Source of the DNA: Cycas panzhihuaensis
Lineage: Eukaryota > Cycadophyta
DNA length: 64,000 nucleotides
Direction of reading: 5' to 3'
Assembly (NCBI GenBank): GCA_023213395.1
Contig: CM041465.1
Span: 234,739,741 to 234,803,740, forward strand
Shown here one piece after another: positions 46,842 through 58,329 of this stretch. Position numbers and translations under genes: made by a program. Below the pieces are notes generated by a model. The model had not been told where the DNA came from, ran no database searches, and saw only the letters and a list, made by a program, of their open reading frames with translations. The first letter of the stretch is position 1. The number at the start of each line of letters is the position of its first letter.

Positions 46842-49374
46842 TGGAAGCACACCTATGAGGGTAATAAGAAGCAACTACACACCTATAATTAATAAACCTG
46901 GGTGTAGAAGCCTAAAGAGATATGACTTGCCTCTTGCTCACCCACAAAAGGCATCTGTACATCGCTTAGGCATAGATTCAAGACTCATGCAGCATGTGTT
47001 TCCTTATTTGCATAAAATGTCTTGAATTTTGATATAGAGAGGTCTTTAGAATATGGATTGGCTTTACTTCCTCAGATTACCAAGTTCCCCAAGCAGAGTT
47101 TCTCCTATCCTCTTTTGGGGAATGGGTAAAACTCCCTTATAGGATGAGAGCATGGTAGCAAAAATAAGTGATAAAAGAGAAAGGGATTTGAATTGCTTTT
47201 CTTGTTTTATTTTTTGAGTTGTGAGATAATGATATGTTTTCCTTAAGGTTTCTTATCAATATGGTTTTGTTTATATAAGTGTTATTGAAAGAAATAACTA
47301 AAGAGTATAATAAACAAGTAAAGAGTAAAAGAAAGCATCAAAACTAAAAGAAAGGAAAGAACTGTCATTTTCTAATATGCCTCTTACAAGAGAATGAAAA
47401 GAAAGGAATGAACTACCTTTCCCTTCAAATAATCCCTTTTCCTTTATGTAATAAGAGATGTTCCCTAACAAAGAGAGAAGTTGTTACAATAGGGGATCAA
47501 AGAGTAAGAGTATTAAGAATGAAAGAACTAAAAGGGGGATAGGGTTTTGGAAGTATGGACTTGATCTATAACAGTTGGTGATGTCTCTTCCATCAATCCT
47601 CCTTGATCTCCCTTTTCCTTACTTGAAAGTGTTTTTTTCATACAAGGGATGTAGGGTGAAGAGTCTCCACTTACCTACACCATGTTAAAGCAATAATAAT
47701 ATGTGAATAATAAGAAAGGGAAAGAAACCAAGAAACATATGAAATACAAATACAACTCACCTCAGGAAGTGTATTCATTGTTAGATTTCTTAAGCTACCT
47801 TGAAGGGATTGATATTCACCCTACATGTATATTAGAAAACCAACCAAAAATAATATTTATAGTATTTAACTCATAGAGGTACCTTCTACTCATAACCAAG
47901 AAGAATACAAGCACATCATACAAGAGTGAGCAATATCTCCAAGGAAGCAAGTGTAAGAAAATATAGAAGATAGAGAAAAGGGGTAATGGGTGCCTCGGGA
48001 TGGAAATAGCCTCCCTAATATATGTGGTTTCCTTGGTTAGGCCAAGGGAAACCCTTCTAATCTCTCCAACTTTGGCAAAAATCAATAAAAGGAGAGATGG
48101 AAATGTAGCAGTAAAGAGTATCCTAAATAATTATTAATGTGAAACCATTAAGTCATGTGATAATATAGCCTAAATTATAGTAGGAAGTACATGTACAAAG
48201 GATATCTATCACCATGTAACTTGGAAGAGGATTACCCAAGAGCGAGGGGTGTAAGAGCTAATTGCTACACCAATGATCCTCCTCAAACTTCCAAAGATTA
48301 TTGATGTATCCTTCCAAGCCTTCCTCTAATGGAATAATGTTATTTGCTTGGTGTTTCTAGCCCAATCTAGTAGATCTCTTTAATTTCTTAAGGAAGTGAA
48401 GTTAAAAGTAGTGGTAGTCTAAGGTGTTTTAACTCAAGAACAGAAGAACATAGCCAAACTAATCAAGATTTGAGTCAATCATGAAGGTCTCCACTAGATT
48501 CAACCAAGGAATGAGCATGGGATCTAGCCCCACTAACATGAATATGCATAAAATTTGAACTCTTTTAGTGGAAAAATCCATCTAGCACTTGAGAGAATGA
48601 GAGTCTCCCAAAAAGACTAGAAGAGCTAGAAGAGGAAGAAGAAGGACCCTTTAAAACTAAGGGGTTTTATATGAAAAATTCAAGTGTTAAGGTGGTGGTT
48701 TTATAACCATGTATTACCATGGTTTTGTTCAAAAATACCACTTTAATTTCAAATAAGATGGTAATTTAATAAATTAGAAAGCTTCCCTAGCCTGTTACAC
48801 ACCCACATAGGCTTGCCACAGGGTGTCAGGTCTGACAGGGAAGCATTAATAACTGAAATTGATTGTTACTAGCTATGAGTTCCTTGTAGTACCACAAACA
48901 TCTCTATGGTATCAAAAAATACTCTATGGTACCACTATTGTCAGCAACAATCAAAGTGGTATTATAGTAGCACATCAAAATCTTACCATAGAACCACATG
49001 CTTTCATTTTTTATTGATGTAAACTACCCCTAAGGTCTCTAGGTGGAAAACCACATGTAGTCAAGATAAAAACGTTAAGCAAAACAAGTAATAGTGGGTC
49101 AAAATTTGATGGAGATGAAGTTGCAGGGACTATGGAAGGGTTACCTCACTGACTGTTAGGCCATGATAGGGGGCTCTAATGCCATTGTACCAAAGTTCTA
49201 GTCATCATTGACATAAAAAGAGAAATAGGTAAGCCAGGAAAGCATCAAACATGCATTTAATCATCATTCAAGACCCAATAACATAATTGTAAGGCTATGA
49301 GTGGTGAAGAGATATGTACCTTTACTTACATGTGGGTTGTTGTCTCTTAATCTATTCTTGGTATCTAGGAAATA
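46842..49374 (-). repeat. 5' LTR of element F
   Basis: About 2533 bp, starting tggaagcaca and ending ctaggaaata (ggaaaca decayed). A minus-strand TATA box (CATATAAAACCCC) is at 48661-48673, about 705 bp from the LTR start. Degenerate ggtacc motifs occur at 48875-48965. The splice-donor-like block is decayed near 47612. Confidence 0.78.
48661..48673 (-). promoter_or_regulatory. TATA box in element F LTR
   Basis: Minus CATATAAAACCCC at the expected depth in the LTR. Confidence 0.5.
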
Positions 49375-49384
49375 GGGGATAACT

Positions 49385-49503
49385 AACTGTGCTTTGTCAT
49401 GAGCCTAAATTGTCAACTATGCTCCAGTATGAGCCTAAACTACCAACTATGCTCTGTTATGGGCCTAAATTATTGACCCTACTCTAAAATAAGCTTAAAC
49501 TAC
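49385..49503 (+). repeat. Four tandem copies of a 30-bp unit in element G
   Basis: Units at 49385-49414, 49415-49444, 49445-49474 and 49475-49503 share aactatgctc...gagcctaaa...; a further partial unit lies near 49572-49600. In B the corresponding sequence (reverse complement near 23285-23320) occurs once, so the array arose in G or its line. Confidence 0.8.
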
Positions 49504-49920
49504 TTTTGTCCATGAAGCCAAGTACCTCCTCCTTTGGGGCATGGCACTGAGATACATTTGTTCCTTTCCTTGCTCTGAAATAAGCCTAAACTACATTTAC
49601 CTTGGATATGGATGGTTTCTCATGAGGCACCTCACCAAGATCCATCTCTTACCATTCCTGGCCATTACCTAGGCATACCTTACAATGAGGGCATGAGACT
49701 CCTCTATGAGTATAAACTGGTGACTAATTATGTGACATCATTTCATATGGATAATATGTATATGTTATGTGTGTGAGCTATGATGCCATGCACAAGAGTA
49801 AATTTCAAGTCAAACATACGTAAAAATAAGCACATACACGTGTAAGAATGATGAAATTCACAAGAACACATCCATATAGTAGTACACAAAGATATGGAAT
49901 GGTGTTGGGGTATTGGTTGG
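49504..49920. other. Element G spacer
   Basis: Non-coding; it aligns loosely with the reverse complement of B 22970-23240. No open frame with resemblance to known proteins. Confidence 0.45.
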
Positions 49921-49924
49921 TCCC

Positions 49925-50007
49925 CATACATACATACATACATACATATATATATGTATATATGTATATATATATATGTATATATATATATACATATATA
50001 TATATAC

Positions 50008-50039
<32 letters not shown>

Positions 50040-50120
50040 GTATATAGATATATATATATATGTATATATATACACATATATATATACATATACATATATA
50101 CATACACACACATATATATA
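49925..50120. repeat. AT-rich microsatellite, (TA)n with TATG/CATA interruptions
   Basis: About 195 bp of tata/tgta/cata repeats beginning with five catacatacata units. The array is largely self-complementary. Open frames through it on both strands are repeat artefacts. Confidence 0.95.
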
Positions 50121-51469
50121 CAAAAGATGAGTACAATGTATATATGGATACAATATGCCATGAGGAAGTTGGAATCCTTACAGGGAGATATAATCACCTA
50201 ATAAAACTTGGGCATACATATACTCCATACCCTTAAAGGTCCAACTTTCCTTTAAAATAATACATCCTCCTCCCATGCCCTTAAGGGCATTGTCTCCTAG
50301 TTGTAGCCTCTTCCCCTTTATGGTCCAAGTGCCCCCTACTCTCCTCCTTGGCTATAGTAAAGGCCTAACCTCACTCCCCTCATCCTATAGTCACCCCTCA
50401 TCCCTCTACTAATGATGTGACATCATGCTCTAGCTCTGTGAAGAATGAGCTACCATCTGGGATACCAACTTATCATATTAAGTCTAAAGACTCTGCTCCA
50501 TATGGACCTCCTTGAGTTACCTTGGTAGCATCACAATCTAGACCTTTGCTCCAGGAACCATTTGTAGAGGAGCTACTGTGACTTGGGGCATATCCCTCTC
50601 TCCTCATACCTCTAACTCTCTCACTTAGGCATGGAATTAGGCCCTCTTTGCCTACAACTAAGACTTCATTACTCGTAGTTGAGTCCTCTCCATTTGTATC
50701 TCAAACATCTGTACTTATAGTTAGTCCCTCTCCACTAGGAAGTGACCCCTCCTAACCTAGAACTGATCCCTTTTAGATCAAAGCTCATGTACCTCTATAG
50801 CCTACATATCCATGACCCTTGCTAGAGGGACAAATATTATAGCGTGGCAACATGCTAATGCCAGCTCCCTACTATTGACTATGGGATATTGGCCTTCTAT
50901 ATACACTATTAGGAATAGCTCAATAATAACATAATTGATGAGCTCTATTGTAAGGCCCTCTCCTACCAACAAAATAAGTCTATGTATTAGTAATAGATCC
51001 ATAAAAATTAACATATAATCAAAAGACATGAAATTGAAATGGGCTAAATAAAGTAGTATAGGGTAATATCTCCCTATATTTGTGTAGCCTCCTAGCTAGC
51101 CTCCACCCACTCCATGCTGGCAACATATGCATCCTTACCACTAGAAATAACTACCTCCTCCTCCTTACCCTTAGTATCCTCCTCATCTCTGATATCTTCC
51201 TCTTCTTGGGCCTTCACTACTAGCCTTGTTGTAGCTCCCTCACTTTCCTCATCACTATCCTAATGAATACCTTAGTAAGGGTGCCTCACATAGTCATCTA
51301 GGGTTAATAGGTCTAATGAGGTGACATTTATTGATCACCTAACCTACTCTAGCTCTCTGAGGCTCTTAAAGTATGAAAACCACCTATGGATGAGGACCCC
51401 ACTCAATGCTACTAGTTATAGTTTTCTAATCAGTCTAACCCTATAGAAATGATAAAAAAACTAACATTA
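50121..51469 (-). pseudogene. Antisense gene of element G, degraded
   Basis: The minus frame at 50802-51029 contains IELINYVIIELFLIVYIEGQ, aligned with VEAMVREMFPQVYVEGQ of exon 3 in B. Upstream in the gene (51180-51380) the acidic linker matches C and B in nucleotide sequence. The 5' part is cut at 51469 by insertion of H. The coiled-coil end near 50290-50800 is only faintly recognisable. Confidence 0.55.
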
Positions 51470-53803
51470 TGTTTCCTAGCTCCCAGGAAATAGATTTAGA
51501 TAATTAGTTGAGCATGGTAAGCATATGTATATTTTTTGCCCTTCTACTCTTCTTTCATTTCATTTATGTATATTGGATTATGTGGTAGATATATGTTATT
51601 GTTCTTGCTTGATTGATTAAGTTACATCCCTCATTTTAGCCAAGGACGAGCAGGATAATGTCCATGGCCCTCATGCCCCCCATTAGTGTTCTTGAGTTAG
51701 AAATATAGTGGCTTATCAATCATTAAATACCCTAGATCACTGACCTGATAGGCTATGTCAGCCCTAGGCTAGATCGTATCTCTCTTGGAAGGATAAACAT
51801 GCCCCCAAGTCCACTTTTCCCTAAACTATTCCTTGGCTTGATCACCAAAATCCTCTCAAACCTAGTACTTAGTTTATGGTTTCTCTTGAGTGGTTTCCCC
51901 CATATTGTGGGTAGGAAACCACTTGTCCCCACCCTTGTTTTTTCAATAAATCCTCTTGATTTTTCAAAGGGAGGGGGTAGACCATTATGTGAAGGAAATG
52001 CTAGGGAGATGTTACCAAATTTTGGTCAAATTCACTAGCCTTTGGGAGATCAACTAGCAAGCCATATCAAGGATCAAAGGAGCACATTCATGATAGCTAA
52101 AGGAGGCCTTAAGGGATGTTTTATGTAGCCATTAGCCACCACTTCCCAATAAAGGAGATGGTAATCCATTCCTTAGCTCTAGTAATTATTGCCCTTTTTC
52201 TTGTTGTTATCTTATTTTCCACCATGTTGTGAGTATAATTTATGTTTGATTCTAGTTAGTGTTCCCTTATTTTCCTCTTATATCTCCATTTGGCATTGAG
52301 CTACTTAGAATTTTATGTTGCTTGTCTTCACCCTTTGTTCATTGTTTGCTAAATTTCTTTTCCCTATTGGATGGATTTCCAAGAAAATGAGGAGGTTTCC
52401 TAAGTATGTCTTAGGAAACCAATCATATAGAAGGGATGGTGCCATTCCAAGGCTCCCCACCTTTTCTTAATCATCTTTGCTTTTATGATTATTTGTTTGT
52501 AGATTGTATTTTCTCAATTCATAGTTCATATGACACTTTTCATAATCTCTTATTAAGTAGTGTATGTATAGGTTTCATATGTCCTTGGAGGTAAAGCTAA
52601 TCTATATGCAAGGAAGAAGAATAACATTCACAAGGTGTTGGTTCAACAAGATTTATGCAAGGGAACTCACCATCATCATTTATTACAACTGCTCATAGAA
52701 GAGGTAAGTGGCAACAATTCTTATTTATGATTTCATTTAATCTTCTTGTTTCCTTTCAAGTTTCTCTCTTCCTTTTCATCATAAGGGAATCTAACAAGCA
52801 GAAACTCTACTAGATTTCTCTTAGAGGGAGGTAAGTAAACCCCTATTTTTTATCATCAAATCAAACACATGGTAAGTGAAGATGTTAGATTGGTTTCCAT
52901 CAAACATCATTGTCATAGGTGCACATTGCTTCTTATCACATTTTCATTGTCATATTTGCTTTTACTTCATTTTATTTCAAAAAAAAAAGGAAAAGAGAGA
53001 AAAAGAAGAGAAATAGAAGGGTATTAGGATAGAAGGAGTAGGAAACAAAAAGAAAAGAAGGGAAAGAGAGAGATCCATTCTTCAGTTATTCATCCTCTTT
53101 TCCATGTTCTCTTTTTCTCATCCTACCTAATCCCCCTTTACTCCCCCCCCAAAAAAAGAAGAAAATCAAGGATTTCTTTTATGATCTTACTTTATTTCTT
53201 TAAGCATCACTTTGTTTCAGCTTATTTATATGTTATTGCTTGCATTAGGATTAGTCCCTAAAATGTAAGAAACCCTAAAACAAAAGCCCCATAAAAAAAA
53301 GAGAAAGAAGAGAAAATAACAAGAAAAAGAAAGAAAACCAGTAACTATAAAGCAAAATAGAGCCCTAGTTAGGTTATTCCTTATTCCCCCTTTTTGCAAG
53401 ACCCTAAATGAAGGGAAGGACCATAAAGTTGTGGGTTCCTGAACTCATAAGGTTGTGGCTTTTTCTTAGGAAAAACTACCTTTTTCGCATATACTAGATA
53501 GAGAGAACATATAGGCACATGATCCATTTATTGCCTCTTACTTTATTTAGGTCATCATAGGTGTACTAGAATAAAGAATAGAGGCTACCTTCATATGTCC
53601 ATCCATGTTTGGGTTGCCCTAGGTTAGCCACATAGTCATGTACAGTAGTCATCACTTACCCTACGCTTACATTCAAGAGATATATAGATGCCTTAGGTAA
53701 GGTGTTGAAATTGCTATCATCCCTTTCAACTTGCTGCCTATGCCCTAGGTTCATCCATTAGGATTTGTTGGTAGCATCTTTCCCCTTGCCTTAGTGTGTT
53801 TCA
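51470..53803 (+). repeat. 5' LTR of element H
   Basis: It starts tgtttcctagct, the reverse complement of the LTR end in the minus-oriented copies, and ends gtttca before the primer site. Length 2334 bp. The splice-donor-like block is at 52825-52843 (gggaggtaagtaaaccc). No convincing TATA box was fixed by eye. Confidence 0.78.
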
Positions 53804-53804
53804 C

Positions 53805-53821
53805 TAGTGACCAGATTGGGG
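53805..53821 (+). other. Primer binding site of element H
   Basis: TAGTGACCAGATTGGGG, a decayed version of TGGTGACCATACTGGGG in B. Confidence 0.55.
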
Positions 53822-53879
53822 ACTTGCTAGTAGGAAGCTTTATTTCATGTTCATAATCCTTCCCCTTCCTTTCCTCCTT

Positions 53880-56300
53880 TTCTTGCTTTTTAGGGTGTCC
53901 TTACCTCACGTGAGCAAGGGCTACCTCCCTTCTTCTATAAAGTCTCATTGTAATCCCTTAGGTATATTAAAACATATGGATGCATTAGGTTTCATTTCAT
54001 TTGCATGGGTTTTTACCTTTAGAGGTTCCTTCCACTTATACCTTCATTGATTCAAGTGACTAAGAGTCACTAATGGAAGGTTATCTAGAAGGTTAGGCTA
54101 GCCAACCATATGCCTAGGAATGGACCCAAGTTAAAGCCCCCTACCCTTACCAGGGTCTTATCGATATAGGAAGTGACCCTTCTACTAAGTTCCTTCTCAA
54201 TAAGTGTTTCGCTTTCCTCCTCAACAGATTCGTATGAGGAAATCTACACTCATGACCATCCTTTGCACCATGAGCAGGTGATGAATGATTACCCTTCTTA
54301 TCTTGGCCATGATGAGGAGCCTTTGGCCCCCATGACCCTAATCATACCCCTCCTAGTGATGTGGTTGAAGCATTGAGATAATTTTTTAAGGTCATTACTA
54401 GCCAACCCCAATTAAGGTGGCTATAATGGTTTCTTATTACTACTTCCATTACTTCTTCTACCATTCCTCCACCCTTGACTACATAAGCTTTACTTCGACT
54501 TCATATAATATTATAGATGTGGCCCCTACATCTTAAAATTCATTAATGAAAGATGAATTAACCTATGATTCCCCCTCCCCCACCCCACACCTGAAGGGGG
54601 TACTGCATCCTCCCTTCATACTTATATTCCTCCACCCACTACTTTACACCTCCCACTTTTACCTATAATTCCTAATCATCCTCATTGTCTGGGGTAATCA
54701 AGTATACCCCTAACTCATCTATGTTCATATATGTTGGACCCTCCTTTGTGCATTCCCTTTGGCTACACAATATTGCATGGGGACATGGGGGTTCTAAGAT
54801 CCTTCCCACCTATGGAGTTGATTCACTCCATCCTTATGGAGTTACCCCACATGTCGAAGGGCAATTTGGGTAAAATTTGTTACCCCCTTATTCTTCCCAA
54901 CTAGTCCTTCCACCTCCTTCTATACCTCTTGTGCCTCTTATGGAACCTAACCTCACCATTATCCACACCTAAGGGATGGACTAAGACATCCCAGACCCCC
55001 TTCATATCCTTTGTATCCTTCCTACCCTTATGGGGAATTACCTCCCTTATCATTCTAATTAGGGGGAGTCACATATTCCCCTTAGTCTTATCTGTTATAT
55101 CACTAAATTTATCCATCCTATTCTTATCCCACTCACATGTCCAATATGAGTAGTGGATATCCTTATGGGGGGGCCCCCTCTCATCCCCATTTTGATCTAT
55201 TCACCTAACTAAGGGCATGACCTTTCATCGAGTATAGGTCAAGACCACTCTCAATTAAGGTCCTTCAAACTAATTTTCCCCCACACCCTCCAAAAGTGCC
55301 TAAATTTGATAACAGTTCCTCTTAGGACTTGATCAATTATGTTAAGGATTTTTCCATATCATGCATTGACTACCAATCCTATGACCACATATTAATGAAG
55401 CTTTTCCCACGCTCACTTCAAGGTGATTCCTTGAAGTGGTTTTATTGACTTCCATCCCACTCAATTTTTACATTTCAATAATTTGTTGATGCTTTTATCA
55501 ACTATTTTGATGTGGCTCACCCCTTTGAAAGTAGGGTTAAAGAATTTCTCTCCTTAATGCAAGGTCATGATGAACTAAACTGTAATTTTATACAATGGTT
55601 CCATGACCTCATTCATTCCTCCAAGGCTATGTTATTGGAGGAATTAAAGAGATACATTTTCGTTAACGCATTAAGACTTAAAGTTCACATTGAATTCCTC
55701 AAAATGGGGGTGACTACATTTGAATCTTCCATAGGTAAATGCTTGGCACTAGAATCCATTGAGATCCAAGCTAATCTCAAAAAGATTATAAAGAATTCAT
55801 AACATCGTGAGGCATTGTCTCCTTTATATGAGAATATAGGGTCCTAACAACAAGCATATAGGCCTACAATCAACTTTTCTCAAGCTCTAGCTTGCAAGAA
55901 TAATGGAGCTCCACCACCCTAAGCTAAGAGGACAAGGCCCCTACTAGAAAAGAAGTAGTGCTCAATCCATGGGGAATGCACTCATGATGATTCTAGGTGC
56001 TAGACGTAACACCCAAAATTAGCTCCTTTATGAGACCCCCCTCTTCAAGGTGAGTCAAAACCAAACCTGGAGCAACCTGTGTACTAGGGCCCCTTCCCAA
56101 ATCATGAAGAGTAGAATCAACCTACTCAGTAGTAAGGAAGATGGAACAAGAATAGGAGGCTAACTCAACCTCCTCTTGTTAATCAATTGAAGGGGAAAGA
56201 ATCCAAGGAGGGTTCCTCCCTATCATCTCTGGTTAGTCAGTCTACTACAACCTCTCAACTAAAGAATAAGGGTAAGACAATTATCTAATTACTTGAGACC
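53880..56300 (+). pseudogene. Element H gag
   Basis: The N-terminal block (SHVSKGYLP near 53905) is followed by DSYEEIYTHDHPLHHE and YPSYLGHDEE (54225-54320). The capsid part (about 55290-55800) has FESRVKEFLSLMQGHDEL, KRYIFVNALRLKVHIEFLKM and KCLALESIEIQANLKKI. The knuckle CSIHGECTHDDSRC (about 55960-56001) is intact in residues, but the Trp before it is TAG. Other stops, including a TGA for Trp near 55447, inactivate it. Confidence 0.72.
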
Positions 56301-58329
56301 ACTTAGGTATACCCTATCATAAGGTCTCAAGCTACTAAGGAGGCTAGAGAAGCCTCCACATCCCAACAACCCTCCTAAGGGGATTCTCCTCCTATCAATA
56401 TACCTTTAGTCCCTAAGACCATCCCTATTCACATAGGTCAATACGACTTTAGGCGTGCTCTTCCTTAACCCATCAGGAAAGGGAAAGCATTTTTTATCAT
56501 TAAAGAGCTTCACACCATCTCAATTTGGATGTTCATAATGGACATCCTAAAGAGTTACCCTAACTAAAAGGTACTCTTATTGGAAGCCTTAGGGTTCAGT
56601 AAAGCCCCAATCTATTCAGTCGGCACCTCCTCGACCCATGGGTCAAACCTTATCATGTTTGACCCATGTATCCTCCCTTCACTTAAGGATAGACAATTAT
56701 ATTAGCACTATTTCCTTTACTCTTACCATTGAGACACTAGGTTATACCCTAAAGAGGACCGCTATGTATAGTAATTCTTTAGTTAATACAATGCCAGTTT
56801 ATATACTCGAGAAGCTATAGAAGCTCTTGAGCCTATCCTACAGAGGTGTCAAGGTTATGATGGGAGTGAAAAATCTCCTCTAAGGATGGTTAAGCTCTTC
56901 CTAACTCTAAAAGACAAGATCATCTAGATCCATATAGTCATTTTGGACATTAACATAGACTATAACCTCCTCTTGGGTCATCCATGGCTAGACCAAATAG
57001 GAGTTATGTGCTCATCAAGGTAGGGCCAGCTCAAATTTATCCATCAAGGGAAAATCAAAGTGGTAATATGTAAACCACCACCAAACCATCCCTCTCACCA
57101 ATCCTGCCAAGTAATTTTTGGATCCATAGAGGAACAAGATGACCTGTATACCTCCTCTACCTTAGAATTCTTAGAAGAATAAGGGCCTACCTAAGGTTAT
57201 GGGGCTCTTCCTCCTCCTCCTCAGGATTTAGTATACTTTGATCCTATTAGATTTGGGAGTTATGGTTACTTGGTAGTTCTTAGTGACCTAGAGTCTGATA
57301 ACGAGCATGAGGAGATGACATGCCAAGTTAGTCTCTTTAACATTATAAGAGAGATGATGTCACATGTTGATATGCCTCCTCCTTTTAGTCCCAATCCATA
57401 CAATTGAGTACTAGAGCAAACCCCAACTCCTCCTCTATCACCCATACAAGAATCCTATCATTTGAGATTGTGGTTGTCCTCTCATCACCCTCAGATGGTA
57501 ATCAATCACCATCTTAATCATGAGGACCTACATGATCATAAAGATGTAATGAGAGCGCATTTTATATCCCCTCTTATTCAAGTAACTTTCTAAGGGAGAG
57601 TCCCTTGGGGTAGTCCATATGAGTCATCTAGTGAGGTATTAGATCCTCCCTTCATCTCACCCTACCTACCACACACAATTAATTTGCTTAGGTATATGAG
57701 AACCTCACACATGTCAAAAAATCCCTCATAAAATGATAACTCTTCATAATCATTATTTGACCATAACGATGAGTCTGAATCAGTCTTTTCACATGATAAG
57801 TCAATTATTTGTGATCTAGAACCATCACCCCTTCCTCTTGAGTAACCTACAAGAGAATCCATCTTGCATGTGCATTCCAACTCCTTTGAAGAGTCACCAT
57901 GTCAGTTGATTGGTGTTATGATTGTTAGCAACCAAGTTCTCTAGTATAAGATCCCCTAATCCCTCTAAGCAAAATAATCCATGGGATCAATTGCTTTAAG
58001 AATGATGAAGCTCTCCTCGAGCATTTGGCTAGATCTTTGTCTAACCTATCTGGAGGGCATCATAAGTTAGGTTTTTGGATGTGCCTAGTTGTCGATTCTC
58101 TATTAGTTGATCCTGGTAAGGTAATTGTACCTCTAGAACCTTCCATAGACCAAGCCCCACCTAATTTTGAGGAAGGGAAAGTCTTGTATGTAGGAGACAC
58201 TAAGGACATTATCTTAGCCCTTAAATGAATTATCAAGATTAGGGTTGAATATTCACCTTAGGAAGTTAAGGAGTACATGGAGTTATTTCATGAATTCTAT
58301 GACATCTTTTCTTGGAATTATTCATACAT
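56301..58329 (+). pseudogene. Element H protease, linker and RT start
   Basis: The protease is recognisable only by alignment (around 56640-57000). The linker includes GSYGYLVVLSD (near 57255-57290) and RSLSNLSGGHHKLGFW...VLYVGDTKDI (58025-58228), matching VDYFEDDEALLEHLVGF and NAMYMGTTQGIVLAPNK in B. The coding stops at FHEFYDIFSWNYSYI, the RT entry, where I begins. Stops and gaps make it non-functional. Confidence 0.62.

Larger units (their letters stand above)
44586..49374 (-). mobile_element. Element F, visible 5' part of a Tat-like retrotransposon
   Basis: It comprises the gag fragment, primer site (46824-46840) and 5' LTR. It is inserted in element G at 49375, with GGGGA as the probable right target copy. 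The remaining 3' part lies left of E, outside the window. Confidence 0.75.
49375..51469 (+). mobile_element. Element G, fragment of a plus-oriented Tat-like element (oldest host)
   Basis: The order here is reversed relative to B. The spacer after integrase (49375-50290) is followed by the antisense gene on the minus strand (about 50290-51469). The left part of G lies beyond F and the right part beyond H, both outside the window. Heavily decayed and AT-rich. Confidence 0.65.
51470..58329 (+). mobile_element. Element H, plus-oriented Tat-like element, visible 5' part
   Basis: 5' LTR (51470-53803), primer site, gag, protease, linker and the very start of RT, cut by element I at 58330. It is inserted in the antisense gene of G; the bases before it, CATTA, are the likely duplicated target. 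The rest lies beyond the window. Confidence 0.78.

Noticed and set aside
36517-49374. Reading the LTRs of C, E and F as an array of solo LTRs or a tandem duplication
   Set aside because: Each LTR is bordered on the left by its own primer site and gag and on the right by gag or spacer of another copy, as expected from nested insertion.
49743-50201. Open frames of 78-136 codons rich in Tyr and Ile on both strands
   Set aside because: They run through the TA microsatellite; alternating TA/TG units give open frames in any register.
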